Shown here piece by piece: positions 23,323 to 34,593 of a DNA stretch of 64,000 nucleotides. The notes under the pieces were generated by a model, which did no database searches, was not told the DNA's origin, and worked only from the letters and a program-made list of their open reading frames with translations. Source of the stretch: Gnomoniopsis sp. IMI 355080 (Eukaryota; Ascomycota; Sordariomycetes; Diaporthales; Gnomoniaceae). The translations under genes and the position numbers were made by a program. Positions within the stretch are counted from its first letter, which is position 1. Every line of letters starts with the position of its first letter. Where the stretch lies: NCBI GenBank assembly GCA_027946555.1, contig JAPEVC010000071.1, positions 1-64,000 on the forward strand, in the 5' to 3' direction.

Positions 23323-24482
23323 CTCAGCCGACCGTCGCGTATTTACGGCCCCAACTCTGGGGAAGTGGATCACATTCTGGGGAAATGCAAACGAGTGGAG
23401 AAGCAATCTCTTTACGAGAGACATTTGGAGTAAAAAGATCAGTCCTTGAGGTTACGAGTGACCCACCGCTGCTCACCTTCCCACCCAGCTCGTTAGGCCC
23501 GTGCCTCTCACCTGCAAGCCGCCTTGTCATTATTGACCGTACCACCCAGAAAAACATGCAGCTAAAGCAACGGCAGATGTATGGAACGTCCTAGTTCCCC
23601 CCGGGAATTGGGGAGATGAGCTCATCGGCCCTTTTTTGACCTTGCTGGCTTTGCTGCCTTGTGCCTGATTAGGCCCCGGCTCATGCAATAGGTGCATACT
23701 TTTTCTTGCTTCCCCCTCACCTTGGCCCTGCCCATTTCTGTCTGTATGCCACCTACAGGTCCTGCATGTTCGTCTGAACATGCTCAGATGGCAAGCTTGG
23801 AGAGGGCCCCGCGCCATCCGGGATACAAGGACATGGGATGCAATTAGGGCTGACAGGAACAGGGATGAGAGCTCGATCGATTCATGAGCGGCCCAAATTC
23901 GAAATGATGATGTCGTCCGCATGCGGAGTAACGAATATACATGCAAGGACTGTGGTTTTTGTTTACCTTTTCCGGTACCTCATATCTTGTGTAATGAGAC
24001 TACTATGTACCTCGCCCGCTAGACGTCCTGCTTACTGCTGCTCATAAGAGGAGAAAGACCGGGGAGTGCCTGGTACTATGGCCGTGACCCCCTCGAATTG
24101 ATTGACGTGCACCCCAGTCTTCCTCCGCATGTACGATGTAAGCTGGAGTCACCTGTAAGCTGAACGTTGGCACGATTCATACATAATAAATACGGTCTGC
24201 GTCCCATGGCAGCACATATCGTGAGCAACCCTATGGCTGTGATCCCTTAGGTTCCCGTCAGTCACTTCTTCTTCTTCTTCTCCTCCGTTTGTTCCGTTGG
24301 TTCCGTTGTAGCAGTTGTTGAGACTTGCCTCTCACCTCGACAACTACATCAACAACAAACAAACAAACACCACTCTTGGGTGTCTGCCAATTTGCGACCC
24401 ACTTTCCTTCGCCTGTAGCACCTCAGGAACCGCTGCGGTACCAATCGATTATCTCAGCCTCGGTCACTCCATTTGTTACACC

Positions 24483-27400
24483 ATGAAGGACTCGGTTGTC
24501 GCCGTGCTGGCCGCAGGGCTAGCGAGCTTCGGCTCTGTTGTTGCGACCGTTGAGGTAAGCCACCACGCGCAGGTCTCATATTTCTATAGGTCAGGTTTTC
24601 CATGGAGTGCGCGGTTGTCTGGGTGCACCATGAGGTCAGGTTCTATTTACAGGGACCGATGATTGATGGTTTTGTGCCTCTTTCCCCGCCTCTCCACGTT
24701 TTGAAGCAAGCCTATTTATTGCGTACGGGATTGTGCGCAATTGTCAACATGAAATCCCACAAAGCCCTGTTCACTTCATTGCTCCTTTCTGCTCAACCCG
24801 CTCACACGAATGTCCAGGAACGCCAGTCACAGCTCGCTTACTCGGCACCATTCTACCCCTCGCCATGGATGAACCCCAACGCCGATGGATGGGCAGACGC
24901 TTATGCCCAAGCCAAAGACTTTGTCTCACAAATGACGGTCATGGAGAAGGTCAATTTGACCACCGGTGTAGGGTGAGTGCAAGAAAAAGAAGAAGAAAAA
25001 AAAGCGATCAAAAAATTACAAATTTATCTTGTCTAACCTGAAAATAGCTGGGAGAGTGAAGTCTGTGTGGGCAACACTGGCGCCGTCCCGCGCCTTGGCC
25101 TCCGCGCTCTTTGTTTGCAGGATTCTCCTCTTGGTGTGCGCTTTGCGGACTGGGTCTCTGGCTTCCCCTCTGGCCAGACTACAGCTGCGACATGGGACCG
25201 CACTCTCATGTATAACCGAGGCGTGGCCATGGCCCAAGAGCACAAGGGAAAGGGCATCGACATCCAATTGGGTCCTGTTGCTGGCCCAATTGGAAGATCG
25301 CCTGCTGCTGGCAGGAACTGGGAGGGTTTCTCGCCGGATCCAGTGCTGACTGGCGTTGGTATGGCGGAGACAATCAAGGGAATGCAGGATACCGGTATCA
25401 TGGCTACTGCGAAGCACTTCATTGGCAACGAGCAAGGTATTACCTGCGCCTTTATATGTGAAAGGCTGAGTTAGGGGCATTCGACTGACATAAAAACAGA
25501 GCATTTTCGACAATCGGGAGAGGCTCAAGGCTATGGGTACAACATCACCGAGTCCATTTCGGCCAACATCGACGACAAGACCCTACACGAGCTCTACCTG
25601 TGGCCTTTCGCGGACGCTGTCAGGGCCGGAGTTGCCTCAGTCATGTGCTCCTACAACCAGATTAACAACTCGTATGCATGCCAAAACTCAAAGATGCTCA
25701 ATAACATCTTGAAGGAAGAACTTGGCTTCCAGGGTTTCGTCATGAGCGATTGGGGTGCCCACCACACTGGTGTCGCAGCCGCGGTGGCAGGTCTCGATAT
25801 GTCGATGCCTGGAGACGTTGCATTTGATTCAGGAACTTCCTACTGGGGATCGAACCTGACAGTGGCTGTCCTGAACGGAACCATGCCACTATACCGCCTG
25901 GATGACATGGCTATGCGGATCATGGCCTCCTTCTTCAAGGTCGGCCTCACACTGAATGAGCCGGAACCAAACTTCTCATCCTGGACAAGAGACACCTTTG
26001 GTTACAGGCATGCATATGCGGAAGAGGGATGGGATCTGGTCAACGAGCACATAGATGTGCGTGGCGAGCATGCCAGCTTGATCCGCGAGATCGGAGCAAA
26101 GGGAACCGTCCTTCTGAAAAACAACGGCGTTCTGCCACTGAAGAAACCGAAGTTCCTAGCAGTCATTGGCGAAGATGCCGGGCCAAACCTGTACGGCCCG
26201 AACGGCTGCGCAGCCGGGGACCACGGTTGCGACAATGGGACGCTTGCCATGGGATGGGGCTCCGGTACTTCTGACTTCCCCTACCTAGTCACGCCTGACG
26301 CCGCCATTCAATTCCAGGCGCTCTCTGACGGTGCGCGATACGAGAGTATTCTTGACAACTACGCCTGGAGCCAGATTCAGGCGCTCGTTAGCCAGGCTGA
26401 GTCGACCGCGATCGTCTTCGCCAACGCCGACTCTGGAGAGGGCTATATCAATGTTGATGGCAACGAGGGTGACCGCAACAATCTGACGCTGTGGAATGCG
26501 GGTGACGAACTCATCAAGAATGTGTCGAGCCTCAACAACAACACGATTGTAGTGATTCACAGCGTGGGCCCCACGCTGCTTACCGACTGGTACGACCACC
26601 CCAACATCTCAGCTATCATTTGGGCCGGTCTGCCTGGGCAGGAGTCTGGCAACTCTCTTGTCGACGTCTTGTACGGCAACGTCAACCCCGCTGGCCGCAC
26701 CCCGTTCACCTGGGGCGCTACGCGGGAAAGTTACGGCACTGATGTTTTGTATGAGCCTAACAACGGCGATGGTGCGCCGCAAGACGACTTCTCCGAGGGC
26801 GTATTTATTGATTATAGATACTTCGACAAGACCAACGCCATCCCCATCTACGAGTTTGGCTTCGGGCTGTCGTATACCACTTTCAGTTACTCGAACCTAC
26901 AGGTCCAAAAGATCTCCTCCAGCGAGTACACCCCAACCACAGGCGTCTCTAGTGCCGCACCCATCATTGGCAATAACTTCTCTACCAATCTCGGAGACTA
27001 CGCCTTTCCCTCAGGTCAATTCGACTACGTCAAGGCCTATATTTACCCCTACCTCAACTCGACCACCTCCCTGGAGGCCGCATCCAACGACTCGAGCTAC
27101 GGTCAGACCGACGCCGAGTTCTTGCCCCCCAACGCCGCCTCATCTGCGCCACTTCCGCTCCTCCCCGCATCCGGCGCTCCTGGTGGCAATCCGGGCCTCT
27201 ATGACGTGCTCTACAGCGTGAGCGCGGACATCACCAACACGGGCGCGCTGGATGGCGATGAGGTGCCTCAATTATACGTGAGCCTGGGCGGACCCGAGGA
27301 CCCGCCCGTTGTGCTGCGAGGGTTCGACAGGCTGAGCCTCGGAGCCGGCGAGACGCTCACATTTGAGGTGAACTTGACGCGACGAGATTTGAGCAACTGG

Positions 27401-27499
27401 GATACTGTGAGCCAGGATTGGGTCATCAGCGAATACCCAAAGACGGTGTTTGTTGGTAGAAGCAGCAGGAAGTTGGACCTGAGTGCCACATTGGCTTAG
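24483..27499 (+). CDS. secreted beta-glucosidase, GH3
   Basis: Four exons in phase: 24483-24554, 24818-24972, 25048-25436 and 25500-27499, 871 residues. The first exon encodes a signal peptide ending near VVATVE, split from the mature part by a 263-bp intron. The GH3 N-terminal domain shows CLQDSPLGVRF, AKHFIGNEQEHFRQ and VMSDWGAHHTGV, whose Asp is the catalytic nucleophile. The C-terminal alpha/beta sandwich (GTVLLKNNGVLPL, GWGSGTSDFPY) and the fibronectin-III-like end (VPQLYVSLGGP, VLRGFDRL) are complete. This is the size and order of fungal extracellular beta-glucosidases that hydrolyse cellobiose and aryl glucosides. Many N-glycosylation sites. Intron 1 is unusually long and itself contains an open frame. 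Confidence 0.93.
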
Positions 27500-27977
27500 T
27501 TGAAGTTGACGCTGGGAGCAAATCGCAACATATGACTACTGCTATGAGGTGGATACACAGCTGGGCGGTGGTGTAGAAAGACGCTGTCTATCATCACAAA
27601 TTTTATTTCTAATGATTAATTCTTTGCATCTTACGCCCCAAGAACCTTTGCTCAATGCTCAGTGCTAAGCATAATGCGCCATGACAAGTGCGAATGTCTG
27701 TGGGGTGCAGTTGTGCAGACGGGCCTGCATAGTTGACCAGCGACTTCACAATAGAACAAAGAGTGATATATCTGCCAATACTCCCAGGACGGCTGAGAGA
27801 GTCTTTTCGAGTGCCGATGGTCAATAAGTAAATACCCATCTTGCCTATATCATACACGTCGAAATGAATGCCCGCTACCCGTAATAACCCACGCGGATGA
27901 TGAGCTATTTGCCTAGGTATACCGCACTCGTGATTCCCGCCGGTAGTACCTAATTGAGTTTCAGCATACCCAAGGGT
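27500..27977. other. intergenic between convergent genes
   Basis: About 480 bp between the GH3 stop and the Pmp3-like stop; it should hold both 3' ends. A near-match to TACCTAGGTA lies at 27911-27920. Confidence 0.5.
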
Positions 27978-28379
27978 TCAACGATAGGCCGGCCGACGCC
28001 TGCTCATGCCATAGTAATCCTGATAATACCTCATACGTTCCTTTCGATCCTGCCTTGCGATAACGAACCACGCATGGAGTAGACCCGGGAGCCATCCCAA
28101 CAGTGTCAGAAGGATGTTGAGGCAAAAGTTCGCACCGCACCCTTTGACAACCAAGACGGCTGCCGGCGGAAGGAAGACGGCGAGAATGTACAAGAAAATG
28201 CTTGCCTAAGGTTCCAAAGCCATTAAAATCCAATTTGTGAGACTAATTGATGCAGACATGTCGGTTTGGGCTCTTGGATGGTCAAGGAGAGCTCACGAGC
28301 ATGGAGAGCTACAACCTATCTCAAACACGGTATTCATTCAGAAGGAGGGAAGACTCACACACGGAACACTGGATGACAT
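27978..28379 (-). CDS. Pmp3/UPF0057-family small membrane protein
   Basis: A tiny first exon (28379-28359, MSSSVPC) splices in phase to 28205-27978 through a 153-bp intron, giving 82 residues. The protein is the two-helix proteolipid of the Pmp3/RCI2/SNA family: LYILAVFLPPAAVLVVKGCG (first helix) and LNILLTLLGWLPGLLHAWFV (second helix with the conserved GWLPGLLHA), then a charged Arg/Tyr-rich tail. These peptides sit in the plasma membrane and influence membrane potential and salt tolerance. The first exon is too short to find by similarity, so its choice rests on donor/acceptor phase. Confidence 0.85.
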
Positions 28380-29323
28380 TGTGAACGCCGCAGACTGTCA
28401 CCTGATAAGTATCCTTCAGAACTTGGCGAAATTCTTCTTCACGGTGGCGATGATGGAGTGTTGGCGTTTGGTAGTCGACAAGACTCAAGCTTAGAAGGAC
28501 AGTCAGCTTTGATCATTATCAGAAGTCTCGATTAATAACAAATGATTTGTTGTAAACGAAATGCTGTCTGTCGCTCAAGGCATTGACCTTGAAGTCAGCT
28601 GAAACTGAATTGCCTAACCAAGATCGCCGGCTCCAAGCCTCGATGGCCGCCGCCGCATAATTTACGCTACTGGGTTGGACCGAGATGACTTCCAGCAAAA
28701 TCCAGCCCTATTGATGCCAATGTCTTGGGTACCCTGGCATCCCTTTCGCCTCGTGATGGTGTACCTGCGAATGACGTAGGATTGCTTTACTGTCTTCGTT
28801 GTTCACCTAGTCAGCAAGCATTTTCAGGGCCAGAAAGGTCCTCAAACGTTTGGGCCAGGCGCAGTCTGTCCACTTGGCCATCTTGCGAGGGAAGGAAAAA
28901 ATAAAGGGTGGGGGGGAGGCAAGGGCACGACTTGAAGACCGACTTCAATTTAGGTGGCCAAGAGCATTAGACATCGAAATTGTTTGCGAGACACAATATG
29001 AAGAGGGACACCCGTTGGTTCCTGAGATCCAACCCCGCCAAGCAACGACATTCCAAAATAATGGATTTCAGAGCGAGCAGCAAGAAAAGGCCAGTCAACG
29101 TAGAAGACTTATGTTAAAGTCTAATCTAGCCTAGTCGATCTACTTTCTACACAAGGTTCCCCGCAACTTTGTCCATGTACTCAGTCGAGGTCGTGGCGTG
29201 ATGGACCGGTTTTCGTATCTCAGCCAACATCAGCTCCCGTCGTACGACAGCCCTTGGCTCAGAGGGCCAAAGGTCATAGATGGAAGAAAGCCACCTGACC
29301 ATCGACGGTGCGCATATGACCTC
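28380..29323. other. intergenic
   Basis: About 940 bp, upstream of the Pmp3-like gene and downstream of an acyl-CoA ligase. A G-rich run occurs near 28906-28920. No gene was recognised. Confidence 0.5.
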
Positions 29324-31292
29324 TCATTCCTTTTGATGGCCATGTTTAGCCCACTCGCGCAGGACGTTCTTCCTTATCTTACCCGTAGATGTCTTGGGAA
29401 GCTCCCCAATGACCTCTACTTCTCGCGGCACCATAAACTTCGATATTTGGCTCTGGTGTTTGGCCCAGTCTACAATGTCCTTGCCCGTCACCTGCTTTCC
29501 CTGCTTGACCGTTACGTAGGCCCTGGGTCGCTCGCCCCAATGGGAGTCTGCCACGGCCACAACACCCGCCTCGAGAATATCGGGGTGTTTCACCAGCATA
29601 CTCTCCAAGGCGACCGAGGATATGTTTTCGCCCCCTATGTACAGTACATGTTAACACCGTACTATGGAGCATCTGTATATGCTAGGTAGAAGGGGTTGGG
29701 GCATAATAGAAGCCGCACGTACCAGAGATGATAATATCCTTTGCCCGATCCAGTATTTGCACACTCCCATCAGGGTGCCACACGGCCAGGTCTCCCGAAT
29801 GCAACCCTCCTCCTGCAAATAGCTTCCTCGTTGCCTCAGGGTCCTTGTAATACCCTTTGGCGCAGATGTTGCCAAACAGCACAATTTCCCCAATCTCCTT
29901 GCCATCTTTGGCGACATCCACCAGCGTCTCATCGGGCTGGTCCATCTTGACCACCCGCACGGGCAGTCCCGTGACGAATCCGTGGCCCTGCCGCGCCATG
30001 AGAGCGAACTTGTCCTTTGGCTCGAGTGTGTCCCACTCGGGCAAGATATAGCCTTTGGTAATGGGGCCGTACGTCTCCGTCAGACCATAGACATGGACAG
30101 GTCTCAAATTCAGATTGGTCATCTGCTCGAAGAGGTGTCCTGTGGGCGGGGACGCGGCGACGGTGACGTGGCAGGGCTGCTCGAGGCGCGAGGCGTTGCT
30201 ATCTGCGCAGAGGAGCGTATTGACTGTCGGAGCAGCGTTGAAGTGAGTGACTTTTTCTTCCTTCAAGAGCCGCCAGATTAACGGGTAGTCGATTTTGCGG
30301 AGACAGACGTTGGTTCCCCGGACTGCCACTATTGACCACGGGAACGTCCATCCTACAGCATGAAACCTTTCGGCAAAAGTCAGCCCAAATTAACACTGCT
30401 GAGGAGATGCCAGGTGGACTTACATGGGCAACGTCCAGAGGTACTTGCAGCGGCCATCATGAAAATTCAGACCACTTTCAATGACATTACCCAAAGCCGC
30501 TAGGTACGCCCCACGGTTTGTGTAAACTACCCCCTTAGGTCGGGAAGTCGTTCCGGACGTGAACGGTATGGCGAGCATATCATCCTCATTCTCGGCCTGT
30601 GCGTGTAGTCCTGCCCAGCCTCTGCTTCCCGTCGTCCGGTCATATGTCAGTCCTTCCAAGATTATTTCGTCAAAAGGCCCGCACAGCTCGCCCTCGGTAG
30701 CATCGGTATCCTAATCAGAATACATTAGAAGACGCATTTTAAACAAGACGGGGTTCTTGAGAAGCGCGCTCACGGTGTCCACCACAATCTTTACTGTTGA
30801 CTTGGCTGTTCTGAAAGCTTGTAGAAGGCTCTCAAACTCCCAGTCTGCCAAAATGATATCGACCTCACTAAAGTTAAAGATATAGCTGATATCGTCCTCT
30901 TTGAGCCGATAGTTCACTGGAACGATGACCGCCCCGCCGGCGACAATTCCATAAATGCTCTCTAGGAAAGCAGGGGTATTTGTCATGAGCACGCCCACTC
31001 GCTTATAGCCGTGGGTTTTGATATAGTAGGCAAGTCCGCGGGCACGATCCGCAAACTCCTGGTAGGTTCGTCGGAGGGTGGCCCCATTGGCGGTGATGTG
31101 CACGATAGCCTCCGCATGAGGCTCAATCGCTGCGGCGCGTGGAAGAAAAGAGGTCGGTGAAAGGGTGTGGAGGTGATGGGTATGCTCATACGTCTCTGCT
31201 TTGTTCACGGATGTGGCTTGAGGCGAGGGGGATTCAGCGGAGGACCAAATGTGCCCAAGGATGCTCTTCAAGCGAGAGGTAGGACCCGACAT
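29324..31292 (-). CDS. AMP-dependent acyl-CoA ligase (AAE/benzoate-CoA-ligase-like)
   Basis: Four exons in phase: 31292-30774, 30710-30424, 30366-29723 and 29634-29324, 586 residues. The adenylate-forming motifs are in order: FTSGTTSRPKGVVYTN (P-loop), VYGLTETYGP, SGDLAVWHPDG (adenine/ribose Asp), DRAKDIIISGGENIS (hinge) and PKTSTGKIRKNVLREW with the catalytic Lys. Such enzymes form an acyl-AMP and then the CoA thioester of a short, medium or aromatic acid. No PTS1 is present (ends HGHQKE), so it may be cytosolic. It stands at the left edge of the catabolic gene run. A perfect CTACCTAGGTAG palindrome lies about 45 bp upstream of its start. It is unlike the second ligase at 41.7 kb, so not a recent duplicate. 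Confidence 0.87.
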
Positions 31293-32054
31293 TGTAGATG
31301 TTACACGGCCTCCGGACCAACTCCTTTCAATACTCTACCTAGGTAGGTGATGAACTGAAGGGTACGGATCTCGCCCGCTCGGGGGTTGCGGACGATGCAG
31401 TCGACCAGTTTACAGGGCGTCAAACAGGCCGGGGATCAACGGCCGGGGAAGCGGAGGCGGCTCCTTCAGGTCACCCTCGTGGCGCATTCTCCATGCCTCA
31501 CAACCCTTCATTTGCTCCAATTTCTAGGGAAGTACCTAGGTAATCCAGTAGGGGTATGATCGTATAACTGGGAGCATTCCCGTACACATAATGAGGATGC
31601 GGGGAAGTGGGGAAAGTTTCTCAACCCCGGATGAACGCAGACTCACAGTCCCACGCAGTCGGTCTTCCTCGGTAATGTTTATCACATAGAAAACGCACAA
31701 TGACTTCAATTTCCGCACAAGCGAAACATTGCTACAATGCATTCCTCAATTCAGGGATTATCCAAAACAAAATCAAGTATGTCTTGATATTTTATCCCAT
31801 CTGTGAAGCGTGAGTGACGGGTCACTCCGATCTTATATCCGAACAGGAGATGATTGGCAGAACAGGGCTTGCATAGACGATGCGTCTCCTCCCCTTCTGT
31901 GCTCTACAGACAAGACCAGTGTCTACTGTAAGTCTTCCATACGTTATTTTGTCCTGCTGGAGAAGACAAAAGAGGACAACAAATATTTCCAGCACATTCA
32001 AAGACGCTCTCCACAAACAATCATCCCCCAAATCCCCAAGAACACATCAGGATT
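31293..32054. other. intergenic
   Basis: About 760 bp with two TACCTAGGTA copies (31336-31345 and 31533-31542) and one TTCCG (31711-31715). Promoter of the acyl-CoA ligase and 3' end of the dehydrogenase gene. Frames on the plus strand around 31810-32248 look like noise. Confidence 0.5.
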
Positions 32055-34168
32055 TCATAAGCGACTTCTGTCCGTTTCGCTCTGGAGCTCTGCAGCAATT
32101 TTCAGAGCTCGCCGTGTCGACAGGTCCAGAAGTATCTCCTCACTACCGCCTATATATAGTAAATAAATGTCAGCGCCGTGAAGCGAGCTACCTGTGTATA
32201 TTGAAGTTGAGGAGTGGAAAACAGAGAAGCACATACCGGGCACCGTGATCGCCTTGACGTCCCTCCATATGCGTTCCACACGCTCACCCCTACCGCCTCT
32301 CGTGAGACCAATTCCGCCCATGATTTGAATCGCCTCGCGGACTACGTGCTCCAAAACGATCCCAGCGTGGGCCTTGAGTTGAGCCGTCGTGCCCGCGAGA
32401 AGGAACTCCGCCTCGTCGTGGGTCAGTTGACCTAGTTGGTATACCAAGCTCTGGAATTCGAGTCAGCAACATTCCATCTTAACCACCCTCCATGCGGACG
32501 TGCAGGTGACTGTGGAAGTTCAGGCTTGTGTTACCTCGACCCAAGCCTGAAGTGCTTCGGTTTCACGAGTAATGTTGGCAAACTTATATCGGATGACCTC
32601 TGCCAAATGTTTAGTTAAAATTCTTCTTGTCACAGCGGATACTCTCATGTGCTTACGATGCTCTACAAGCTGCTTCCCGAATGTGGCCCGGGAGAGAGCA
32701 TATCTGTAAACAAAAAATGTCAATCATCTTAAGATAAGCCCAAGAAAAGTAAAATCGAAGTGTGGCAAGTAATTCACCCGCAACAGAAAATTGGTGAGAG
32801 GTTCAATCATACTCAATAGCATCTTCTACACACACTCTTGCACATCGCAGCGCTTGGAATCCAATAAACAGCCTCTGACGAAACAAGATTAGCAGTTTGG
32901 CTTGTACGGGCGGTTGCAAGGAAAATAGCAAGGGGAAAATCAAAGGAGGAGAATCAAGGTGGAAAACAAAACAAAAAAACTCTACCTCGTGGTTGAAATT
33001 CGAAACCACATATTTGAAGCCTTTTCCGCGTTCACCTACGACCATCTCCACCGGCACTTGTGCGTCCTCCAAGTCAAAAAAAGCAGTGCCTGCTGTTGTG
33101 GAGCCTGTCATTGTCATATGCCTTCTGGTGACCCCATTGGTAGTTGGGATGACCACGAGCGTTAAAGAGCCTGAGGTCTCTCTGACCAAAGCTAGCATGT
33201 AGTTTGAATACATGCCAGAGGTGATCCACTAGCTTCGTTCAGTATCTCAATTGCGACTTGAAGCTGCAAGACATACTCACCTTCTTTTGACCATTGATTA
33301 CGAAATGAGTCCCATCAGCTGAGAGTTCGGCTGTAGTCTGCAGGCCTTGAACATCCGACCCGGCTTCTGGCTCGGTGATCGCCAGCGCTATCCGCGAGGT
33401 ACCTGACAATACCTCATGCACAATGCTGCCAAAGATGTTAGTTCCATAGCCGTACGGATTCTCAACTTGTAACTTACGTGTTCTGGAGGTGCTCTGAGCC
33501 AAATCTCTTGATCGCCGGAATAGCAAGAGTCATTGAGGGTGTTAACACAACGTGATCTTCGGGAAAAGGGATTGTGTAGTGATGCCAATTTGCTTACTAC
33601 GCCGCCAAACAGACCGTTCTCAATCCTAAAAGATTCCCATCCTGACAGTAAGCAAGTTATCGTCAAGATAGAGACTTTGATGCGTACCCTATACCGCCTA
33701 CCCGTCCAAGTTCATCGTGAACTATGAAATCGTGGAAACCATCCCACTCGTTGGCTTCTATGCCTCCGATTATGGGATATTTTCCCCGCCACTCAGGTGG
33801 AATAGATGCCCCAGCAGCAATTGGCATCAGTAGTCCATCATCGGCTGCCTGCTTATACAGATATTCGGGAAGCGAGCCCGTCTGCTCCCATTCTTGAGCA
33901 TATGGGATCAAGTGCTGTTCTGATCAGCATATGAGATTTTACGCGGTCCATACGTTTCTGTTTGGGTGGAGCTTCCTCGGGAAATAAGAAGATGCCAAGA
34001 TATGTGAAAGAATACCTTTTCAACCCATGAGCGCATTGCCTGGCGCAAATGTCGGTGGCTGTCGCGATAGTACGGGCTTGGACACCCTCGTGCCCAGGGC
34101 GCTTCGGCGTAGGGGAGAATAGAACCGTACAGCCACTTCTTCCTCACTTCATCCGAAAGAGGCGCCAT
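32055..34168 (-). CDS. acyl-CoA dehydrogenase, peroxisomal (PTS1 SRL), with a frame break
   Basis: A multi-exon gene (about ten exons). Recognisable parts in order are an N-terminal helical domain (LPEYLYKQAADDGLLMPIAA), LAITEPEAGSDVQGLQTTA (flavin/substrate-binding signature), WITSGMYSNY, FDLEDAQVPVEMVVGE, YALSRATFGKQLVEHQVIRY and QIMGGIGLTRGG. It ends ETDRSRL, and SRL is a good peroxisomal signal. The enzyme would introduce a 2,3 double bond into an acyl- or arylpropionyl-CoA. All junctions fit in phase except one. After FRIENGLFGGV (donor near 33597) no AG acceptor restores the next frame (HVVLTPSMTLAIPAIKRFG), and frames on either side of a four-base A run at about 33564-33567 would join if one base were missing. 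It may be a recent lesion or an assembly error. Confidence 0.8.
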
Positions 34169-34313
34169 GGTCAAATTTGTTGAGATTCCAAGCAAGTCTT
34201 GTAAGTGTTACTTGATAAACTCTCGTGTCAAAGCTACTTACATCGGCTTGATATCCATCAAGCACCATCAATGCAATTAGTTTGACCTATCAAGGCTATG
34301 AGAATAATGTAGG

Positions 34314-34593
34314 TACCTAGGTATGCTTGGCGGAAGCTAATTGCTGAGAATTCCGGATTTGTTTCCGCCTGAATGTCAAAGTTCCGGGATGCGGAATCGA
34401 CCCTATCTCGCACAACGTCCATCGCGGAGCTACGATTTGGATACCAATATTGAGGCCCACGCTGTGAACTATACTCAGTTTCTCTGATATTTGAGTATCA
34501 CTGAGCCTGCCACACTGAGCTAAGATATCTCTGCGGATGAGCCATTTGGTTGAGTCTGGTACTACGCTGTAGTTAGCCCTTTGCAGATCAAAG
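34314..34593. promoter_or_regulatory. divergent promoter with TTCCG/CGGAA cluster
   Basis: Between the acyl-CoA dehydrogenase (minus) and P450 (plus) starts. Five TTCCG or CGGAA motifs fall within 66 bp (34331, 34351, 34363, 34382, 34392), in both orientations. Zn2Cys6 regulators bind CGG/CCG triplets, so these are candidate sites for the cluster regulator at 44-47 kb. A TACCTAGGTA copy is at 34314-34323. Confidence 0.55.

Larger units (their letters stand above)
22430..24482. other. intergenic with microsatellite
   Basis: About 2 kb between the regulator and the GH3 gene. It contains a C11 run followed by an (AC)n tract at 23295-23322, a TACCTAGGTA copy at 22929-22938 and a (CTT)n-rich promoter tract near 24265-24290. 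No gene was recognised. Confidence 0.5.
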
